In this document: one piece after another, positions 60,914 to 64,000 of the stretch | Layout: each line of letters opens with the position of its first letter | How positions within the stretch are numbered: position 1 is the stretch's first letter | NCBI RefSeq assembly: GCF_004366735.1 | Contig: NZ_SOQX01000004.1 | Span: 38,697 to 102,696 of the forward strand | Reading direction: 5' to 3' | DNA: 64,000 nucleotides | Source of the DNA: Thiohalophilus thiocyanatoxydans | Lineage (GTDB): Bacteria > Pseudomonadota > Gammaproteobacteria > UBA6429 > Thiohalophilaceae | The notes under the pieces: generated by a model | The model's input: the letters and a program-made list of their open reading frames with translations, nothing else | Database searches by the model: none | Told to the model about the DNA's origin: nothing | Translations under genes and position numbers: made by a program

Positions 60914-62512
60914 ATGACGGAAGCTGCTGCGCGTATGGCAAACAAACCGGTTATCGCCGACAACCAACCTGCCAAGGTCAATCTTTCCGCCGATCAGGAA
61001 TACTACTTTTGCGTCTGCGGCCGGTCGCAGAACCAGCCGTTTTGCGATGGCTCGCATGCCGGTACCGGCTTCGAGCCGCTGGCCTTTACACCGCAAAAGG
61101 ACGGGCAGGCCTTTTTGTGCAATTGCAAATACAGCGGCAATCTGCCCTATTGCGACGGCAGCCATAACCGGTTTGGCGAGGGCCAGGTGGGCAAGGAAGG
61201 TCCCGGTGCGAATAGCGATACCGATGATGGCAAGCAAGGCGATCATAAAAAGGGTAAACAACCCGCTCCGAAAGTCACCGAGGAAGAACCGACTATCGAA
61301 CTGATTCATCAGCTGGCCAGGGAGGGCCTGGAGACATTGGGTAAACACGGCCCGGTGGCGGCGATGGGTGTCCCCCGCCACAGCTTGCCGGACTGGAACG
61401 ATATCCAGATCATGGTGGCGCAGTTGCATGACAAGCCGCTGGCGGATGAGGCCACGGTCGACACCGAACTGGTGATCGGCCCGCAAAGCCAGAAACCGCT
61501 CTGCCTGAAAACGCCGTTGCTGGTCGCCGACATGAGTTTCGGCTCGCTCTCCGAAGAAGCCCGGATGGCGCTGGCCAAAGGGGCCGAGCAGGTGGGCACC
61601 GGTATCTGTTCTGGCGAGGGCGGCATGCTGCCCGAAGAGCAGCAGGCCAACAGCCGTTATCTGTTCGAACTGGGCAGTGCCTGTTTCGGGTATGACGAGA
61701 CGATTCCCGAAAAGGTACAGGCATTTCATTTCAAGGGCGGGCAGGCGGCCAAGACCGGCACCGGCGGGCACCTGCCCGGCACCAAGGTCAGCAAAAAGAT
61801 TGCCGGGGTGCGTGGTATTCCCGAAGGCGAGTCGGCCTATTCGCCGTCGACCTTTGCCGATCTGCGCGAGCCGGCCGACTTCCAACGTTTTGCCGATCGG
61901 GTGCGTGAGATCAGCGGCGGCATTCCCGTCGGCTTCAAGCTGAGTGCCAACCATATCGAGCGGGATGTCGAGTTCGCCCTGCAGGCCGGCGCTGATTACC
62001 TGATCCTCGACGGGCGCGGTGGTGGCACCGGTGCCTCGCCGTTATTGTTTCGCGATCACATCAGCGTGCCGACCATTCCGGCGCTGGCCCGGGCACGGCG
62101 TTATCTGGATCAACAGGGTGTCAGTGGCAAGGTGACCCTGATCATCACCGGCGGCCTGCGCACGCCGGCCGACTTTATCAAGGCGCTGGCGCTGGGCGCC
62201 GACGGCATCGCGCTGGGCAACAGTGCGATCCAGGCGATCGGTTGCGTGGCGGCGCGTATCTGTCACACCAATCAGTGTCCTTCGGGGGTGGCCACGCAGG
62301 ACCCCGAGCTGCGTAAACGGCTGGACGTGGACGACGGCGCTCATCGGCTGGCCCGCTTTCTGCAATCCTCCACCCATCTGATGCAGGTGATGGCACGGGC
62401 CTGTGGCCATGAGCGTCTTGATCAGTTCAATCAAAAAGATCTGGCCACCTTCGATTACGAGATGGCGCGGCTGTCAGGCATTGTTTATGCCGGTATGGCC
62501 GCTCAACCCTGA
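60914..62512 (+). CDS. Fusion: two CDGSH domains + glutamate-synthase-related FMN/3Fe-4S domain
   Basis: A 532-residue protein. Residues 30-90 hold two CDGSH sites: C33-x-C35-x8-C44-D-G-S-H48 and C69-x-C71-x8-C80-D-G-S-H84. After a Lys/Asp-rich linker (95-125) comes an FMN-binding domain like the central part of glutamate synthase ('FKLSANHIERDVEFALQAGADYLILDGRGGGTGASPLLFRDHISVP') and 'GCVAARICHTNQCPSGVATQ', whose three Cys fit the [3Fe-4S] site of GltB. It lacks the amidotransferase domain. Start uncertain: ATG at 60914 or 60935. Confidence 0.88.
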   Translation: MTEAAARMANKPVIADNQPAKVNLSADQEYYFCVCGRSQNQPFCDGSHAGTGFEPLAFTPQKDGQAFLCNCKYSGNLPYCDGSHNRFGEGQVGKEGPGANSDTDDGKQGDHKKGKQPAPKVTEEEPTIELIHQLAREGLETLGKHGPVAAMGVPRHSLPDWNDIQIMVAQLHDKPLADEATVDTELVIGPQSQKPLCLKTPLLVADMSFGSLSEEARMALAKGAEQVGTGICSGEGGMLPEEQQANSRYLFELGSACFGYDETIPEKVQAFHFKGGQAAKTGTGGHLPGTKVSKKIAGVRGIPEGESAYSPSTFADLREPADFQRFADRVREISGGIPVGFKLSANHIERDVEFALQAGADYLILDGRGGGTGASPLLFRDHISVPTIPALARARRYLDQQGVSGKVTLIITGGLRTPADFIKALALGADGIALGNSAIQAIGCVAARICHTNQCPSGVATQDPELRKRLDVDDGAHRLARFLQSSTHLMQVMARACGHERLDQFNQKDLATFDYEMARLSGIVYAGMAAQP

Positions 62513-62553
62513 TGCCCTGACGCGGACGACTATCAAAGTGTGCACCGATTGAC

Positions 62554-63546
62554 GTGAGACAACCGCCAGACACCTGCGCATCGTCCTTTACGCCGGCCCC
62601 CGGGCTGGGCAATCCCCATCTGCAGACCCTGTTGCCGCGGTTTATCAACCGCCGCGCACTGGAAGTCAGCTGGGAGGAGCTGCTGCTGCCCGATGGTGAC
62701 TTTGTCGATCTCGCCTGGCGTACCCAATCCGCTTCCGACAGGACGACGCCGATCGTGGCCGTGTTCCACGGGCTGGAAGGTTCGCTCTGTTCCCCCTATG
62801 CACGCGACATCCTGCGTGCCATTGAGCTGCGCGGCTGGCATGGGGTATTGATGCACTTTCGCGGCTGCTCCGGGCGGGTCAATCGCCTGCCACGTTCCTA
62901 TCACAGCGGCGAGACCGGCGATGCGCGCTACTTTTTAAGCTGGCTGCGCGAGCAGTATCCCCATGCCCCGCTGGCCGCCGTGGGCTATTCACTGGGTGGC
63001 AACATGCTGCTCAAGCTGCAGGCCGAGTGGGGCAGCGAGTCGCCATTGCGCGCGACAGTGTCGGTCTCGGCACCGTTGAAGCTGGATATCTGCGCCGATC
63101 GCATCAATCAGGGATTTTCGAAAGTGTACGAGCGGCATCTGGTCGAGAGTCTGGTGAGAAAAGTGTTGGCGAAATTTGCCGACCACGATTACGAACAACT
63201 GATCGGGGTGACGCCGCAACAGATCGAACAGGCACGAACCTTTCGCGAGTTTGATAACCGGTTTACCGCGCCGATCCACGGCTTTGCCGATGCCGACGAT
63301 TATTACCAACAATCGAGTGCTTATCACTATCTTGGTGCGATCCGGCAACCGGCGTTGATCGTTCAGGCATACGATGATCCGTTCATGACCCCGGCAATAT
63401 TGCCCGACCCGCAACAATTGCCCGACAACGTCCAGCTGGCGGTGAGTCAACGGGGCGGGCATGTCGGCTTTGTCAGCGGTTCCGTATTGCGGCCGCATTA
63501 CTGGTTGACGGACGCGGTGCCCGATTATCTGGCCCGGTTTCTCTGA
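62554..63546 (+). CDS. YheT-like alpha/beta hydrolase
   Basis: A 330-residue hydrolase of the YheT/COG0429 kind: 'GLGNPHLQTLLPRF' at the start, 'VLMHFRGCSGRVNRLPRSYHSGETGDARYFLSWL', and the nucleophile motif 'VGYSLGGNMLLK'. The final 'GGHVGFVSG' supplies the histidine. Family members are predicted esterases of unknown substrate. The start is a GTG at 62554, 41 bp after the preceding stop codon. Confidence 0.88.
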   Translation: MRQPPDTCASSFTPAPGLGNPHLQTLLPRFINRRALEVSWEELLLPDGDFVDLAWRTQSASDRTTPIVAVFHGLEGSLCSPYARDILRAIELRGWHGVLMHFRGCSGRVNRLPRSYHSGETGDARYFLSWLREQYPHAPLAAVGYSLGGNMLLKLQAEWGSESPLRATVSVSAPLKLDICADRINQGFSKVYERHLVESLVRKVLAKFADHDYEQLIGVTPQQIEQARTFREFDNRFTAPIHGFADADDYYQQSSAYHYLGAIRQPALIVQAYDDPFMTPAILPDPQQLPDNVQLAVSQRGGHVGFVSGSVLRPHYWLTDAVPDYLARFL

Positions 63547-63599
63547 TCAGGGTTGATGATCCGGCGATACATGCGTGATATCGGATGTTTATAAAAGCG

Positions 63600-63670
63600 T
63601 TACCACGAAGGCACGAAGACACGAAGAAAAAAATGAATATACTTCGAGACTTCGTGTCTTCGTGGTAAAA
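63600..63670. repeat. Inverted pair of CACGAAG-type repeats after the YheT-like gene
   Basis: TACCACGAAGGCACGAAGAC (63601 on) faces GACTTCGTGTCTTCGTGGTA (to 63666) around an A-rich centre, making a perfect-looking hairpin of about 65 bp. Same family as 43801-43978. Confidence 0.88.
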
Positions 63671-64000
63671 AAGTCACGCTGCCGAGGGCTGGCGTGACAT
63701 CCGTTAGATTCGGGCAGTCAGGTAGCGCATCCGCGCAACCTGACCTACACCTTGCCGGGTCGAAAGAGCCATTCTCCAACGAAGCATACGGGGACGGCAA
63801 CGCCTGTTTGTGTCTCATTGCCTGAGACGGTGGTTTACCAATGTTTCATTAATACACTTCGAGACTTCGTGTCTTCGTGGTAAAAAAGTCACGCTGCCGA
63901 GGGCTGGCGTGACATCCGTTAGATTCGGGCAGTCAGGTAGCGCATCCGCGCAACCTGACCTGCACCTTGCCGGGTCGAAAGAGCCATTCTCCAACGAAGT
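63641..64000. repeat. 144-bp direct duplication running to the window edge
   Basis: 63641-63784 and 63856-63999 match over 144 bp with one difference (CCTACACC versus CCTGCACC); the copies are 215 bp apart. Each has ACTTCGAGACTTCGTGTCTT, then GTCACGCTGCCGAGGGCTGG, TCGGGCAGTCAGGTAGCGCA and CAACGAAG. No gene is seen. The array may continue to the right. Confidence 0.92.

Overview
The window is chromosomal DNA of a gammaproteobacterium. Gene content (ZapE, TrmO, SixA, Rsd/AlgQ-like, Slt70 and MltF transglycosylases, Uup, IspG, DinB, PepN, YaiI, ArfB, TrhP) is typical of that class. Its GC-rich codon use, paired tandem-CDGSH proteins, a sigma-54-linked cyanate uptake/cyanase operon and many stand-alone small proteins suggest a sulfur-oxidising, Chromatiales/Ectothiorhodospiraceae-like lineage. 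The lineage is inference; no rRNA or tRNA gene was seen to anchor it. There is no prophage, insertion sequence or CRISPR array.

Layout. 0.1-4.7 kb: patatin-like lipase, DMT exporter, SixA phosphatase, small HNH-type protein, nitroreductase. 4.8-10.7 kb: CbiM-like permease with a histidine phosphatase, a double CDGSH protein, an AsnC-type ligand-binding protein, a YqiA-like esterase, then the zapE - amidohydrolase lipoprotein - trmO operon. 11-16.6 kb: thioredoxin-like proteins, FHA protein, FKBP, membrane-anchored RRM protein and the first of two paralogous four-cysteine proteins. 16.8-22.3 kb: glycerol-phosphate block (GDPD, G3P dehydrogenase, FGGY kinase) around a 104-bp tandem repeat array, then an S41 peptidase homologue that lacks both catalytic residues. 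22.3-32 kb: trhP, YgjP-like metalloprotease, Rsd homologue, slt, ilvD, MazG-like pyrophosphohydrolase, gloA, AEC transporter. 32-41 kb: a DNA-binding-domain/2Fe-2S/flavin-reductase fusion with a small partner, an orphan Xre/MbcA/ParS antitoxin-like gene, the second four-cysteine paralogue, a receiver-like protein that seems to start at ATT, a thioredoxin-HEAT fusion, and uup. 41-53 kb: second DMT exporter behind a short ORF plus terminator, mltF, ispG, two methyltransferases, glyoxalase II-like hydrolase, transglycosylase, dinB, pepN. 53-59.5 kb: divergent sigma-54 activator and cyanate ABC transporter/cynS operon. 59.6-63.5 kb: yaiI, arfB, CDGSH-glutamate-synthase fusion, YheT-like hydrolase.

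The clearest functional unit is the cyanate island. A PAS-PAS-AAA+-Fis activator is divergent from substrate-binding protein, permease, ATPase and cyanase genes. Between them lie two palindromic TCGTA/TACGA sites and a near-consensus -24/-12 promoter, so cyanate import and hydrolysis to ammonia and CO2 look like one RpoN-dependent regulon. The most unusual proteins are the DNA-binding/2Fe-2S/reductase fusion, the S41 pseudoprotease and the four-cysteine paralogues.

Intergenic DNA is rich in repeats: palindromic elements built on CGCAGAGGCGC and CACGAAGACACGAAG words, heptamer tandem repeats, the 104-bp array and a 144-bp duplication at the right edge. They mostly lie between genes rather than in them.
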